NCBI RefSeq assembly: GCF_000749845.1
Contig: NZ_JQHM01000008.1
Coordinates: 62,001-126,000, forward strand
Source: Pectobacterium betavasculorum
Lineage (GTDB): Bacteria; Pseudomonadota; Gammaproteobacteria; Enterobacterales; Enterobacteriaceae
DNA: 64,000 nt
Direction of reading: 5' to 3'
The translations under genes were made by a program, and so were the position numbers. The notes under the pieces were generated by a model. The model was not told the DNA's origin. It did no database searches and was given only the letters and a program-made list of their open reading frames with translations. Below, in pieces: positions 1 through 9,958 of the stretch. Positions within the stretch are counted from its first letter, which is position 1; every line of letters starts with the position of its first letter.

Positions 1-2
1 CG

Positions 3-476
3 ACACCGGGTGCCAACGATCCTGCCGTGCCAGTCTATACCAGCGAAAAAACCAACACGCAGGTATATAGCCCTGCCGGTAAACTGAGCTACAGACTGAT
101 TTCGGAAAAAGCCGAGTATTTCAACGACGAGCAGTTGAGTTGGTTTACGACTCCTGTTGCCACGCTGTTCAACGAACAGGGTACAGCAACCTGGTCAGTA
201 CGCGCCGATCGCGCCAAGCTGACAAAAGACAAGATGCTCTATCTGTACGGTCACGTCGAGGTGAATAGCCTGACGAAAGACGCACAGCTTCAACGCATCA
301 CAACGAATAATGCCCAGGTGAATCTGGTCACGCAGGACGTCTCTTCCGATGATGAAGTCACCCTGTACGGCACCAGCTTTACCTCAAGCGGAATGAAAAT
401 GCGCGGGAACCTGCGTAACAAAACGGCCGAGTTGATCGAAAAGGTAAAAACCTCTTATGAAATCCAAAACCAATAA
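3..476 (+). CDS. lptC: LPS export protein LptC, 5'-truncated by the window edge
   Basis: The visible 157 codons are the periplasmic part of LptC, the bitopic inner-membrane protein that passes lipopolysaccharide from the LptBFG transporter to LptA. The N-terminal membrane anchor lies before the window, so no start is visible. The frame is open from base 3 and ends in a TAA inside the start of lptA (20-base overlap), which implies translational coupling. The order lptC-lptA-lptB-rpoN is the standard enterobacterial one. Identity rests on recalled similarity to E. coli LptC and on this context. Confidence 0.93.
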   Translation, partial: TPGANDPAVPVYTSEKTNTQVYSPAGKLSYRLISEKAEYFNDEQLSWFTTPVATLFNEQGTATWSVRADRAKLTKDKMLYLYGHVEVNSLTKDAQLQRITTNNAQVNLVTQDVSSDDEVTLYGTSFTSSGMKMRGNLRNKTAELIEKVKTSYEIQNQ

Positions 477-1029
477 CCTGATGCGTAACACCCTGATCGC
501 CAGCTCGCTGTTCGCCGTCAGCATTTCCGCCTTTGCCGTCACGGGCGATAGCAACCAGCCTATTCACATTGATTCAGCACAGCAATCTCTGGACATGCAG
601 GGCAACACGGTGACGTTCACTGGCAATGTTGTCGTTAAGCAAGGGACGATTGAAGTGAAAGCCGACAAGGTCGTCGTGACGCGTCCACAGGGCGCGCAAG
701 GCAGTGAAGTGGTGGAAGGTTACGGTAACCCCGTGACGTTCTACCAGATGCAGGACAATGGCAAGCCGGTAAAAGGTCACGCGCAAAAAATCCGCTATGA
801 ACTAGCCAAAGACTTTCTGGTGCTGACAGGTGATGCTTATCTGGAACAGCAGGACAGCAATGTAAAAGGCGATCGCATCACCTATCTGGTGAAACAACAG
901 CAGATGGAAGCAACCAGCGACAAAGGAAAACGCGTGACGACGGTGTTAGTTCCCTCTCAGCTTCAGGATAAAGAGAACAAGAGCCAGCCTTCTCGTTCTC
1001 AACAACCGCAACCTCGGGTCACTGAATAA
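457..1029 (+). CDS. lptA: Periplasmic LPS-transport bridge protein LptA
   Basis: LptA forms the periplasmic beta-jellyroll bridge that carries lipopolysaccharide from LptC to the outer-membrane LptDE complex. The 190-residue product has a signal peptide (about residues 1-27, basic start then a hydrophobic stretch ending SAFA before V). An OstA/LptA domain follows (DSAQQSLDMQGNTVTFTGN). The C-terminal tail is rich in Ser, Gln and Pro, as in other LptA proteins. It overlaps lptC by 20 bases and lies 3 bases before lptB. Confidence 0.95.
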   Translation: MKSKTNNLMRNTLIASSLFAVSISAFAVTGDSNQPIHIDSAQQSLDMQGNTVTFTGNVVVKQGTIEVKADKVVVTRPQGAQGSEVVEGYGNPVTFYQMQDNGKPVKGHAQKIRYELAKDFLVLTGDAYLEQQDSNVKGDRITYLVKQQQMEATSDKGKRVTTVLVPSQLQDKENKSQPSRSQQPQPRVTE

Positions 1030-1032
1030 GTT

Positions 1033-1758
1033 ATGGCAACATTAACCGCAGAAAATCTGGCCAAGGCGTATAAAGGCCGTAAGGTCGTGGAAAACGTCAG
1101 CCTCACCGTCAATTCAGGTGAAATCGTCGGCCTGCTCGGGCCGAACGGTGCGGGTAAAACAACCACGTTCTACATGGTCGTCGGCATCGTCCCGCGTGAT
1201 GAAGGACGTATCGTCATTGACGACGATGACATCAGCCTGCTACCCCTGCACGAACGTGCCCTGCGCGGCATCGGTTATTTACCGCAGGAAGCCTCTATTT
1301 TCCGTCGCTTAAGCGTCTATGACAATCTGATGGCGGTGTTACAGATCCGTAAAGATCTGACGACCGAGCAGCAGGAAGATCGTGCTAATGAACTGATGGA
1401 AGAATTCCATATTATTCATTTGCGCGATAGTCTGGGACAATCGCTGTCTGGTGGGGAAAGACGCCGCGTAGAGATTGCTCGGGCACTGGCGGCGAATCCT
1501 AAATTCATCCTGCTGGATGAACCGTTTGCGGGCGTAGACCCGATCTCCGTACTGGATATTAAAAAAATCATTGAGCATCTGCGTGACAGCGGGCTTGGCG
1601 TGTTGATTACCGATCATAACGTCCGCGAAACGCTTGATGTCTGTGAACGAGCCTATATCGTGAGTCAGGGCAACCTGATCGCCCACGGTTCACCGACCGA
1701 TATTCTGGCCGATGAACAGGTGAAACGCGTCTATCTGGGCGAAGGCTTCCGACTCTGA
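1033..1758 (+). CDS. lptB: LPS export ABC transporter ATPase LptB
   Basis: This is the cytoplasmic ATPase that powers extraction of lipopolysaccharide by LptFG. The 241-residue protein shows Walker [10 protein letters not shown] (about residues 36-44), the ABC signature [15 protein letters not shown] (about 138-152), and Walker B ILLDEPF followed by the H-loop in [10 protein letters not shown]. Length and motifs match the enterobacterial protein. It is third in the lptCAB cluster and is followed 49 bases later by rpoN. Confidence 0.97.
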   Translation: MATLTAENLAKAYKGRKVVENVSLTVNSGEIVGLLGPNGAGKTTTFYMVVGIVPRDEGRIVIDDDDISLLPLHERALRGIGYLPQEASIFRRLSVYDNLMAVLQIRKDLTTEQQEDRANELMEEFHIIHLRDSLGQSLSGGERRRVEIARALAANPKFILLDEPFAGVDPISVLDIKKIIEHLRDSGLGVLITDHNVRETLDVCERAYIVSQGNLIAHGSPTDILADEQVKRVYLGEGFRL

Positions 1759-1807
1759 TAGGGTAATATTTTCTCTTTGCAGTACTTATGGGACGTTAGC
1801 GCGATTT

Positions 1808-3241
1808 ATGAAGCAAGGTTTGCAACTCAGGCTTAGCCAGCAACTGGCCATGACTCCACAGCTCCAACAGGCGATCCGCCTGTTGCAACTGTCCACGCTT
1901 GAATTGCAACAGGAGATTCAACTGGCGCTGGAAAGCAATCCGTTGCTCGAACAAACGGATCAGCACGACGAAATCGAGTCATTTGAAAAGACAGATAGCG
2001 ATTCACTGGATACCGGTGAAGCCCTTGAACAAAGGGATATGCCGGAAGAATTGCCGCTCGATGCCACCTGGGATGAGATCTACTCCGCAGGGACACCGTC
2101 AGGCACCGGCACTGACTATCGCGATGAAGAACTGCCTATTTATCAAGGCGAAACCACGCAAACACTTCAGGATTACCTGATGTGGCAGGTTGAACTGACG
2201 CCGTTTTCAGATACCGATGCCGCCATTGCGACTTCTATCGTCGACGCGGTAGACAACACTGGCTACCTGACTGTGCCGCTGGAGGACATCCTCGACAGCA
2301 TCGGTGATGACGAGGTGACGCTGGAAGAAGTCGAAGCCGTACTCAAGCGCGTGCAGCGCTTTGATCCCGTTGGCGTCGCCGCCCGCGATCTGCGTGATTG
2401 TCTGCTGGTACAGCTTTCCCAATTTGACGACAGCACATCGCGTCTGTCCGAAGCCCGCCTGATCGTCAGCGAACATCTCGATCTATTAGCCAATCATGAT
2501 TTCCGCAGCCTGATCCGCGTTACTCGTCTGAAAGAAGAGGTGCTAAAAGAAGCGCTGGCGCTGATCCAATCGCTCGATCCACGTCCTGGGCAGTCGATCA
2601 ACACCGGTGAATCCGAATACGTAATCCCTGACGTACTGGTGCGCAAAATTCAGGGCGTCTGGGCCGTTGAACTGAACACCGACAGCGTTCCCCGCCTACA
2701 GATTAACCAGCAATATGCGGCGCTGGGTAACAGTGCGCGCAACGACAGCGACGGGCAATTTATCCGTAGCAACCTGCAAGAGGCGCGCTGGCTCATCAAA
2801 AGCCTGGAAAGTCGCAATGACACGCTGCTGAAAGTGACCCGCTGTATCGTCGAGCAACAGCAGGATTTCTTCGAGCAGGGTGAAGAATTCATGAAGCCTA
2901 TGGTACTGGCAGACATCGCGCAGGCGGTGGATATGCATGAATCCACTATTTCACGCGTGACGACACAGAAGTTCCTGCACAGTCCACGCGGCATTTTTGA
3001 GCTAAAATATTTCTTCTCCAGCCACGTAAATACCGATAGCGGCGGAGAAGCCTCGTCAACGGCAATTCGCGCGCTGGTGAAGAAGCTTATTGCAGCGGAA
3101 AACCCCGTGAAGCCATTGAGCGATAGCAAGCTTACGGCACTGCTCTCCGATCAGGGCATCATCGTGGCGCGCCGTACCGTTGCAAAATACCGAGAGTCTT
3201 TATCTATCCCACCATCAAATCAGCGTAAACAACTGATTTGA
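1808..3241 (+). CDS. rpoN: RNA polymerase sigma-54 factor RpoN
   Basis: Sigma-54 directs RNA polymerase to -24/-12 promoters of nitrogen and stress genes. The 477-residue protein has the glutamine-rich N-terminal activator-responsive region ([20 protein letters not shown]), an acidic spacer at about 50-100, the core-binding domain, and the C-terminal RpoN box [10 protein letters not shown] (about residue 454). Length is normal. The downstream genes hpf, ptsN, rapZ and npr form the classic rpoN cluster. A sigma-54-type promoter also occurs in this window, at 62885. Confidence 0.97.
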   Translation: MKQGLQLRLSQQLAMTPQLQQAIRLLQLSTLELQQEIQLALESNPLLEQTDQHDEIESFEKTDSDSLDTGEALEQRDMPEELPLDATWDEIYSAGTPSGTGTDYRDEELPIYQGETTQTLQDYLMWQVELTPFSDTDAAIATSIVDAVDNTGYLTVPLEDILDSIGDDEVTLEEVEAVLKRVQRFDPVGVAARDLRDCLLVQLSQFDDSTSRLSEARLIVSEHLDLLANHDFRSLIRVTRLKEEVLKEALALIQSLDPRPGQSINTGESEYVIPDVLVRKIQGVWAVELNTDSVPRLQINQQYAALGNSARNDSDGQFIRSNLQEARWLIKSLESRNDTLLKVTRCIVEQQQDFFEQGEEFMKPMVLADIAQAVDMHESTISRVTTQKFLHSPRGIFELKYFFSSHVNTDSGGEASSTAIRALVKKLIAAENPVKPLSDSKLTALLSDQGIIVARRTVAKYRESLSIPPSNQRKQLI

Positions 3242-3263
3242 TCACAACTAGAAGGAAGACACT

Positions 3264-3551
3264 ATGCAGCTCAACATTACCGGACACCACATCGAGATCA
3301 CTGAGCCACTGCGTGATTTTGTGAATGGAAAATTTGCCAAATTAGAGCAGTATTTTGACCGGATTAATCAGGTCAATGTGGTATTGAGAGTGGAAAAAGT
3401 TCAGCAAATTGCCGAGGCTACGCTCCATGTTAATGGTGGAGAGCTGCATGCAACCTCTGAAGCGGAAGATATGTACGCGGCAATAGATTTATTGATTGAT
3501 AAGCTGGCGAGACAGCTCAATAAGCATAAAGATAAACTCAAACAGCACTAA
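3264..3551 (+). CDS. hpf: Ribosome hibernation-promoting factor (short form)
   Basis: HPF binds the 30S subunit in stationary phase and promotes formation of inactive 100S ribosomes. The 95-residue product matches the short enterobacterial HPF/YhbH (start MQLNITGHHIEIT, then the basic LARQLNKHKDKLKQH end). The ATG follows a good GAAGGA ribosome-binding site. It lies 22 bases after rpoN in the same transcription direction. Confidence 0.95.
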   Translation: MQLNITGHHIEITEPLRDFVNGKFAKLEQYFDRINQVNVVLRVEKVQQIAEATLHVNGGELHATSEAEDMYAAIDLLIDKLARQLNKHKDKLKQH

Positions 3552-3558
3552 TTTTCTC

Positions 3559-3583
3559 CCTTGCCGTTTGGCAAAGGGACAAA
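3559..3583 (+). terminator. Possible attenuator hairpin between hpf and ptsN
   Basis: An inverted repeat (CCCTTGCC, 4-base loop, GGCAAAGGG with one bulge) sits just after the hpf stop codon. No T-run follows, so it may only reduce read-through or protect the hpf mRNA end. Confidence 0.4.
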
Positions 3584-3647
3584 CTCGGCCCATCGAACAG
3601 GTGGGTCGGGATCACCAGAAGTGAAAGCGTCATTAAGTGAAAATAAA

Positions 3648-4121
3648 ATGAACCACGATCCCGTATTGCAACTCAGCACCGTTTTACGTCCTGAGTGCAC
3701 CCGAAGCACCGTCCACTGCCAGAGTAAGAAACGGGCATTGGAAATTATCAGTGAGCTGGCCGCTCAGCAGCTCAATATTCCTTCGCAGATTATCTTCGAT
3801 GCCATTCTCACCCGGGAACGTATGGGCAGTACGGGAATCGGCGGCGGCATTGCCATTCCTCACGGTAAGCTGGAAGACGATAATGCGCTGGGCGCCATCG
3901 GTGTTTTCATTCAGTTAGAGCAACCGATCGCTTTCGATGCCATTGATAATCAGGCTGTTGATCTGCTTTTTGCCTTGCTGGTTCCAGCAGAACAATGTAA
4001 AACCCATTTACATACCCTGTCGCTTGTTGCCAAGCGGCTGGCGGATAAAACGGTTTGCCGACGCCTGCGGGCGGCGCAAAGCGATGAAGAGCTGTACCAG
4101 ATTATGACGGAAGCGGGTTAA
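3648..4121 (+). CDS. ptsN: Nitrogen-regulatory phosphotransferase EIIA-Ntr (PtsN)
   Basis: EIIA-Ntr takes phosphate from NPr and regulates potassium uptake and other processes. The product aligns by eye with E. coli PtsN over its whole length. The phospho-accepting histidine is in IAIPHGKL at residue 72 of the 157-residue form. The frame is open further upstream with TTG and GTG codons (3561, 3621), but family similarity begins only at the ATG at 3648. The ribosome-binding site for that ATG is weak, so a slightly longer form starting at GTG 3621 cannot be excluded. Confidence 0.93.
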   Translation: MNHDPVLQLSTVLRPECTRSTVHCQSKKRALEIISELAAQQLNIPSQIIFDAILTRERMGSTGIGGGIAIPHGKLEDDNALGAIGVFIQLEQPIAFDAIDNQAVDLLFALLVPAEQCKTHLHTLSLVAKRLADKTVCRRLRAAQSDEELYQIMTEAG

Positions 4122-4271
4122 TCGTCATACTCACGATGACTGGCAATTCGCGGAGAGTCAGAGAATGCTTGCAATCCGTGCGCTAAGCCGTCATTTTTTT
4201 AGCTATACATCACTTTATAAAAACAGCGGCAATGAAAATTCGCCATCACATTGCCAGAGGGGAGTCGTCAG

Positions 4272-5129
4272 ATGGTGCTGATGATTGTCAGTGGTCGCTC
4301 AGGTTCAGGGAAATCTGTCGCCCTGCGCGCATTGGAAGATATGGGGTTCTACTGCGTAGATAATCTACCCGTGGTGCTACTGCCAGAACTGGCTAATACG
4401 CTTGCGGCACGTAACATTTCCGCAGCGGTCAGCATTGACGTGCGCAATATGCCGGAATCACCGGAAATCTTTGAGCATGCCATGGAGCAACTGCCACCAA
4501 GTTTCTCGCCTCAACTGCTGTTTCTGGATGCCGATCGCAATACGCTGATCCGTCGCTACAGCGATACCCGTCGCCTGCACCCGCTGTCCAGCAAGAATCT
4601 GTCGTTAGAAAGCGCGATTGATGAAGAAAGCGATCTGTTGGAACCGCTGCGTTCACGCGCCGATCTGATTATCGACACCTCAGAGATGTCAGTGCACGAA
4701 CTCGCTGAGATGCTGCGTACGCGGCTGCTCGGCAAGCGAGAACGCGAGCTCACGATGGTGTTCGAATCATTCGGCTTCAAGCATGGCATTCCTATCGATG
4801 CCGATTACGTCTTTGACGTGCGCTTCCTGCCGAACCCGCACTGGGATCCGAAACTACGCCCGATGACCGGTCTGGATAAGCCCGTTGCATCCTTCCTCGA
4901 CAGGCATACCGAAGTTCACAATTTCATCTACCAAACTCGCAGCTATTTGGAACTGTGGCTGCCGATGCTGGAAACCAATAACCGTAGCTATCTGACTGTC
5001 GCCATTGGCTGTACTGGTGGTAAACACCGTTCGGTGTACGTCGCAGAGCAGTTGGCAGACTACTTCCGCTCACGCGGTAAGAACGTACAGTCACGCCACC
5101 GTACGCTGGAAAAACGGAAACCCTCGTGA
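4272..5129 (+). CDS. rapZ: RNase adapter protein RapZ
   Basis: RapZ binds the small RNA GlmZ and delivers it to RNase E, tuning GlmS and amino-sugar synthesis. The 285-residue protein has Walker A GRSGSGKS at residues 8-15 and the conserved C-terminal domain ([12 protein letters not shown]) ending in a basic tail (HRTLEKRK). The ATG at 4272 follows AGAGGGGAG and matches the E. coli start. The frame is open 21 bases further upstream but without family support. Confidence 0.96.
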   Translation: MVLMIVSGRSGSGKSVALRALEDMGFYCVDNLPVVLLPELANTLAARNISAAVSIDVRNMPESPEIFEHAMEQLPPSFSPQLLFLDADRNTLIRRYSDTRRLHPLSSKNLSLESAIDEESDLLEPLRSRADLIIDTSEMSVHELAEMLRTRLLGKRERELTMVFESFGFKHGIPIDADYVFDVRFLPNPHWDPKLRPMTGLDKPVASFLDRHTEVHNFIYQTRSYLELWLPMLETNNRSYLTVAIGCTGGKHRSVYVAEQLADYFRSRGKNVQSRHRTLEKRKPS

Positions 5130-5160
5130 TAGTCGGCAAACCAGTACAGCCAGGTAACCC

Positions 5161-5433
5161 ATGACAGTCCGGCAAACGGTTGAAATTAAAAACAAGCTGG
5201 GTATGCATGCTCGCCCAGCGATGAAACTGTTCGAGCTGGTGCAGAGCTTTGATGCAGAAGTGATACTGCGTAATGACAGCGGCACCGAAGCGGAAGCCAG
5301 TAGCGTGATTGCCATGCTGATGCTGGACTCGGCCAAAGGTCGGCTCATCGAAGTAGAAGCCACTGGCCAAGACGAAGAACAGGCGCTTGCTGCCGTTATC
5401 GGGCTATTCGAAGCGGGGTTCGACGAAGACTAG
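5161..5433 (+). CDS. ptsO: Phosphocarrier protein NPr of the nitrogen PTS
   Basis: NPr is the HPr-like carrier that moves phosphate from EI-Ntr (PtsP) to EIIA-Ntr (PtsN). The 90-residue protein has the active-site histidine in the motif [10 protein letters not shown] (His16). It ends the rpoN-hpf-ptsN-rapZ-npr cluster and is followed by a terminator-like hairpin. Confidence 0.96.
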   Translation: MTVRQTVEIKNKLGMHARPAMKLFELVQSFDAEVILRNDSGTEAEASSVIAMLMLDSAKGRLIEVEATGQDEEQALAAVIGLFEAGFDED

Positions 5434-5530
5434 CCATTTCCTTAGCAGGCTATCAACTGACCTTCGTGACAAGGATCGCTTCACTTTCCCCCCCGAACCT
5501 CCTACTATCCCTAATATCATATTTTCTTAT

Positions 5531-5567
5531 ACCCCCTGCTCCTCTGGGCGCGGGGGGTTATTTTTAT
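5531..5567 (+). terminator. Terminator after ptsO
   Basis: A stem of ACCCCC and GGGGGT is followed by the T-rich run TTATTTTTAT, consistent with a rho-independent terminator closing the rpoN-ptsO transcript. Confidence 0.7.
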
Positions 5568-5597
5568 ATCATCTGAAAACATCAACTGGAGAGGAGT

Positions 5598-6008
5598 ATG
5601 ACGAAACCTAACCTGACAATCAGTGAATTGGATGCAGAACGTCTGGATAAGTTATTGGAGCAGCCCGCCTTTGCGGACAGCGATATCGCACAGGCGTTGA
5701 ATGACGAACTGGATCGGGCAGAAATTCTGCCTTCAGCATCGATTCCCCCACATGTCGTCACCATGAATAGTCGGGTGCGTTTCCGCGATCTGAATACCAA
5801 CGAAGAGCATATTCGCACACTGGTTTATCCAGCCGCGGTGAAAGACAGTAAAGAACCGCTGTCGGTGATGGCTCCGCTGGGCGCAGCACTATTGGGGATG
5901 CATGTGGGAAACGCTATCACCTGGCAATTGCCAAACGGTGAAGAGACGCGAATTGAAGTATTAGAACTACTCTATCAGCCAGAAGCCGCAGGCGAGTACC
6001 ACCGCTAA
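5598..6008 (+). CDS. rnk: Nucleoside diphosphate kinase regulator Rnk
   Basis: Rnk is a GreA/GreB-fold protein that binds RNA polymerase near the secondary channel. It was first described as a regulator of nucleoside diphosphate kinase. The 136-residue length equals the E. coli protein, and conserved stretches include [21 protein letters not shown] and GAALLG. The ATG follows GGAGAGGAG. It stands alone between two terminators. Confidence 0.93.
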   Translation: MTKPNLTISELDAERLDKLLEQPAFADSDIAQALNDELDRAEILPSASIPPHVVTMNSRVRFRDLNTNEEHIRTLVYPAAVKDSKEPLSVMAPLGAALLGMHVGNAITWQLPNGEETRIEVLELLYQPEAAGEYHR

Positions 6009-6025
6009 GCCAGAGAAATGCTATA

Positions 6026-6066
6026 GAGTAACAGCCGTCGGACACTGCCGACGGCGACGGTTACTC
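6026..6066. terminator. Bidirectional hairpin between rnk and pmbA
   Basis: A nested inverted repeat separates the convergent genes rnk and pmbA. The outer arms are GAGTAAC and GTTACTC, the inner arms GCCGTCG and CGACGGC. There is no long T-run on either side. Confidence 0.6.
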
Positions 6067-6079
6067 ATGCAAGTTAGGT

Positions 6080-7420
6080 TTATTCCCCTGCGATCTTCAT
6101 CTCTGGCAGCAACACGGAACCACACTGGATATTGCTTCGGGTTTCGATATCATTCCCCACCGTCACAATATTGCGCAGCATGTCTTTCAGGTTACCCGCG
6201 ATCGTAATCTCGCTGACCGGATACTGAATTTCGCCGTTTTCGACCCAGAAACCGGATGCCCCACGGGAATAATCCCCCGTGACACCGCTCACGCCTTGTC
6301 CCATCAGTTCGGTCACCAACAGGCCTTTGCCCATCTGTTTCAACATACCGTTGAAATCCAAACCTTGTCCGGCAATCCGCCAGTTGTGGATACCACCAGC
6401 GTGGCCGGTGCTCTGCATCCCCAGTTTACGTGCGGAGTAGCTGGTCATCAGCCAGGTCTGCAACACGCCAGCCTTCACAATGTCACGTGCCTGCGTACGC
6501 ACACCTTCGCTATCGAACGGCGTAGAGGCCAGCCCTCTGAGCAGATGTGGATGTTCCTCAATCGTCAGCCACTCTGGCAGAATCTGTTGGCCCAACTTAT
6601 CCAACAGGAAGGTGGATTTACGATAAACGCTGCCGCCGCTGATGGCACCAACCAAATGACCAAACAGGCCCGTCGCCACTTCCGCAGAAAACATCACGGG
6701 TGCCTGCATCGTTGACAGTTTGCGCGGTGACAGGCGGGATAACGTCCGGCGCGCGCACTCTTCACCCACCCATTCAGGGCTACACAAATCCTCAAGCGCA
6801 CGGCCGACGGTGTAAGCATAATCCCGTTCCATATCGCCATTCACTTCGGCAATTACACAACTGGACATGGAATGGCGGCTGGAGCAGTAACTTTTTAGCA
6901 GGCCGTGGCTATTGCCGAACACCTTGACGCCGTAGTGACTGTTAAAGCTGCCGCCTTCGGTGTTGGTGATACGCTTGTCAGCCTGTAATGCAGCCTGCTC
7001 TGCGCGAGCCGCTAATTCAATACCACGATCCGCATCCAACTCGCTCGGATGGAATAGATCCAGATCCGGCGCATCAAAAGCAAGAAGATCGCGATCTGCC
7101 GGACCAGCAAAAGGATCGACAGAGGTATAACGGGCAATATCCAGCGCGGCTTGTACCGTACGCGCTATCGCATCTGGACTGAGATCGGTGGACGATGCGC
7201 TGCCTTTACGCTGTTGGTGATAAACCGTGATGCCCAAGGCACCATCGCTGTTGAATTCAACATTTTCAACGTCACCATAACGGGTACTGACGCTAATCCC
7301 CGTCGTTTTTGACACCGCGACTTCTGCCGCATCAGAACCGGCACGCGCCAGTTCCAGCGCCTGAGCAACCGCGAGTTCCAGCGCTTTACGCTGCTCTGCA
7401 ACCTGAGTAGTTATCGTCAT
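6080..7420 (-). CDS. pmbA: Metalloprotease subunit TldE (PmbA)
   Basis: PmbA/TldE pairs with TldD to form a heterodimeric zinc protease that matures microcin B17 and degrades CcdA. The 446-residue protein matches E. coli PmbA throughout ([17 protein letters not shown] near the N-terminus, [12 protein letters not shown] and GNLKDM near the C-terminus). It lacks the HExxxH zinc motif that TldD carries, as expected for this subunit. Its partner tldD is in the same window at 15631-17076. Confidence 0.95.
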   Translation of the reverse strand: MTITTQVAEQRKALELAVAQALELARAGSDAAEVAVSKTTGISVSTRYGDVENVEFNSDGALGITVYHQQRKGSASSTDLSPDAIARTVQAALDIARYTSVDPFAGPADRDLLAFDAPDLDLFHPSELDADRGIELAARAEQAALQADKRITNTEGGSFNSHYGVKVFGNSHGLLKSYCSSRHSMSSCVIAEVNGDMERDYAYTVGRALEDLCSPEWVGEECARRTLSRLSPRKLSTMQAPVMFSAEVATGLFGHLVGAISGGSVYRKSTFLLDKLGQQILPEWLTIEEHPHLLRGLASTPFDSEGVRTQARDIVKAGVLQTWLMTSYSARKLGMQSTGHAGGIHNWRIAGQGLDFNGMLKQMGKGLLVTELMGQGVSGVTGDYSRGASGFWVENGEIQYPVSEITIAGNLKDMLRNIVTVGNDIETRSNIQCGSVLLPEMKIAGE

Positions 7421-7486
7421 TGTTCTGCCATAATGAGTGGAAGAAAGCTCACCATTATCATCCCCGCAACAAGCACAAAGGGGAGG

Positions 7487-7544
7487 TATACTCTAAATAC
7501 TTCGCGCAGCCAACGCATAGGCAACTTGAAGTATGACGAGCATA
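7487..7544. repeat. Short copy of an intergenic palindromic repeat
   Basis: The ends resemble those of the larger element at 28141-28281. The left end is TATACTCTAAATA against TATACCCTAAATA. The right half shares GCAGCCAAC and CAACTTG(A/C)AGTATGACG. The middle is missing, so it looks like an internally deleted copy. It lies in the pmbA-darP intergenic gap. Confidence 0.6.
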
Positions 7545-7715
7545 AAAAGGTGTAGCATAATGCTTTCTAGTCTAACAGGATCTACGGACAATTTCGCACA
7601 AAGCCCAAACCTGTTAGTATCAGCCTCTTTTTTCTGGTGGGCGCGCTGTTCACCATCCCGGAGCCGCTACGCGTAGCGTTAAGAATTGCTCCTGGACACT
7701 TTTTAGGAGCCAACC

Positions 7716-8267
7716 ATGAAGCAAAAGTACGAAGACTGGCTAAACGACGTCCCGGATAATCAAGAAGACGACGAAGATGATGAAATTATCTGGGTCAGTA
7801 AAAGTGAAATAAAGCGTGACGCCGAAGCGCTGAAAGATCTCGGTGCGGAACTGGTTGATCTGGGTAAAAATGCGCTGGAAAAGATCCCACTGGACGACGA
7901 TCTGCGTGCGGCAGTGGAACTGGCGCAGCGGATCAAGAAAGAGGGCCGACGCCGTCAGCTACAGCTGATTGGTAAAATGTTGCGCGCCCGCGATCCAGAG
8001 CCGATCCAAACCGCGCTGGATAAGCTGAACAACCGTCATAATCAGCAGGTGGCGCTATTCCACAAACTGGAACAGCTGCGCGACCGCCTGATTGCCGAAG
8101 GAGACGATGTGGTTCCAGAGATTCTGACACTGTATCCACATGCTGACCGTCAGCAGCTGCGTTCTCTGGTGCGCAACGCCCAGAAAGAGAAAGCTGCGAA
8201 CAAACCGCCGAAAGCCACCCGTCAGATCTTCCAGTATCTGCGTGAGCTAGCTGAAACCACAGACTAA
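7716..8267 (+). CDS. darP: Ribosome biogenesis factor DarP (YjgA, DUF615)
   Basis: DarP associates with late 50S precursors and aids peptidyl-transferase centre maturation. The 183-residue, highly charged helical protein has an acidic N-terminus ([11 protein letters not shown]) and the DUF615 signature [17 protein letters not shown]. The ATG follows TTTTTAGGAG. Divergent from pmbA, as in other enterobacteria. Confidence 0.94.
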   Translation: MKQKYEDWLNDVPDNQEDDEDDEIIWVSKSEIKRDAEALKDLGAELVDLGKNALEKIPLDDDLRAAVELAQRIKKEGRRRQLQLIGKMLRARDPEPIQTALDKLNNRHNQQVALFHKLEQLRDRLIAEGDDVVPEILTLYPHADRQQLRSLVRNAQKEKAANKPPKATRQIFQYLRELAETTD

Positions 8268-8275
8268 TGGCGATA

Positions 8276-8307
8276 ACGGGATGAGGAGTAACCACTACTC
8301 ATCCCGT
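8276..8307. terminator. Hairpin between darP and the aldehyde dehydrogenase gene
   Basis: Perfect 10-base arms ACGGGATGAG and CTCATCCCGT lie between two convergent genes. The T-run is poor. Confidence 0.55.
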
Positions 8308-8364
8308 GCTTTACCTATATCTTATTGCGTTCACGATCAATTCAGATCGCGACATTCATTCAGA

Positions 8365-9819
8365 TCACAGCCCGCCTAAATGCCAGGTTTTCACTTCCAG
8401 AAATTCGTCCAGCCCCAGTACAGAGCCTTCTCGACCTAACCCCGATTCTTTCACGCCGCCGAAGGGGGCTAATTCGGTTGAAACCGCGCATTCGTTAATA
8501 CCAATCATGCCGCTCTCCAGCGCTTCTGCCACGCGGAACACACGCTGCAAATTCTGGCTGTAGAAGTAAGCCGCCAGGCCAAACGGCGTATTGTTGGCGC
8601 GTTCAATGACCTCTTCTTCCGTTTTGAAACGAAAACATGGTGCGACCGGGCCAAAGGTTTCTTCCTGCGCAAGGAGCATCGCTTCGTTAGCATCAACAAT
8701 CACTGTCGGTTCAAAAAAGCTGTGGCCCAGCTTGTGTCGTTTACCGCCAACAAGTGCCTTGCCGCCTTTCTCCACCGCATCATTGACGTGTTTTTCCACC
8801 TTCTCGACGGCGGCATCATCAATCAGTGGGCCAAGCTCGACACCGTCATCCATACCGTTGCCGACCTTCAGCTTTTTCACTTCTTCTGCGAGCAGAGAGA
8901 CAAACTCATCGTAGACGCCGTCCTGAATATAAAACCGGTTGGCGCTAACACAAACCTGACCTGCGTTACGGAAACGGTTAGCTATCGCGCCTTTCACTGC
9001 GGCCTGAATATCTGCGTCATCAAACACGATATAAGGCGCGTTGCCGCCCAGTTCCATCGACACTTTCTTCATGGTCTCTGCGGCGTTGCGCACCAGCGTT
9101 TTCCCTACCTCTGTTGAGCCGGTGAAGGAAATTTTGCGCACGTTATCGCTCGCCATGACAGTATCGCTTATCGCCTGCGTATCGCCCGCGACGCCGTTAA
9201 GCACACCATCCGGCACACCTGCTTTCTGTGCCAGCGCCAACAACGCAAACGCAGACAGCGGCGTGTTGTTCGCGGGTTTGATGACGCCGGTACACCCCGC
9301 AGCCAGCGCGGGCCCTAACTTACGCGTCAACATCGCCAGCGGGAAATTCCACGGTGTAATCGCCACAACGACCCCAACGGGTTCACGTGTGGCATAAATC
9401 TTCGAGCCGGGCTTGGCGGGAGGAATAATCTCACCGTTGACACGCTTTCCCTGCTCAGCAAACCACTGGATGAAATTCGCCGCGTAAACGACTTCGCCTT
9501 CGGCTTCCTGCACCGGCTTGCCCTGCTCTGCGGTCATTAACTCCGCCAGGTAGCGTTTATTCTCCAGAATCAGCTCGTACCAGCGATACAGAATTTCAGA
9601 ACGCTCCTTCGCGGTTTTACGCTTCCAGGCAGGGAATGCGGCATGGGCAGCGTCAATCGCCGCCTGCGTCTCTTTCTTTCCCGCTTTCGCTACGCTGGCA
9701 ATAGACTCACCCGTCGCCGGATTCACCACCTCGAAAGTGGTTCCGCCCTGTTGCCATTTCCCCGCTACGAAGTAGCCCGTTTTAAACAGTTCATGATCCT
9801 GCAAATGGTGTCCTGACAT
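8365..9819 (-). CDS. NAD(P)-dependent succinate-semialdehyde dehydrogenase family protein
   Basis: This is an aldehyde dehydrogenase that would oxidise an aldehyde, probably succinate semialdehyde, with NAD(P). The 484-residue protein has the ITPWNFPLAM cofactor region, FTGSTEVGK, the catalytic glutamate in MELGGNAP (about residue 258) and the catalytic cysteine in NAGQVCVSANR (about residue 292). It most resembles GabD/SSADH proteins. No gabT or gabP neighbour is present, so the exact substrate is inferred. The ATG follows AGGAGGTAAC. Confidence 0.85.
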   Translation of the reverse strand: MSGHHLQDHELFKTGYFVAGKWQQGGTTFEVVNPATGESIASVAKAGKKETQAAIDAAHAAFPAWKRKTAKERSEILYRWYELILENKRYLAELMTAEQGKPVQEAEGEVVYAANFIQWFAEQGKRVNGEIIPPAKPGSKIYATREPVGVVVAITPWNFPLAMLTRKLGPALAAGCTGVIKPANNTPLSAFALLALAQKAGVPDGVLNGVAGDTQAISDTVMASDNVRKISFTGSTEVGKTLVRNAAETMKKVSMELGGNAPYIVFDDADIQAAVKGAIANRFRNAGQVCVSANRFYIQDGVYDEFVSLLAEEVKKLKVGNGMDDGVELGPLIDDAAVEKVEKHVNDAVEKGGKALVGGKRHKLGHSFFEPTVIVDANEAMLLAQEETFGPVAPCFRFKTEEEVIERANNTPFGLAAYFYSQNLQRVFRVAEALESGMIGINECAVSTELAPFGGVKESGLGREGSVLGLDEFLEVKTWHLGGL

Positions 9820-9958
9820 CGTGTTACCTCCTGAAAATGGTCATATCCCATGACGTTCTGTGGGAAGCTATAGATAATTCAGTATAGAAGTGATGGACAC
9901 GGTCTGCGCTACTCTCGGATTAATCGTCAGGTTGGCTACACCGCTCTGTCCACTAACA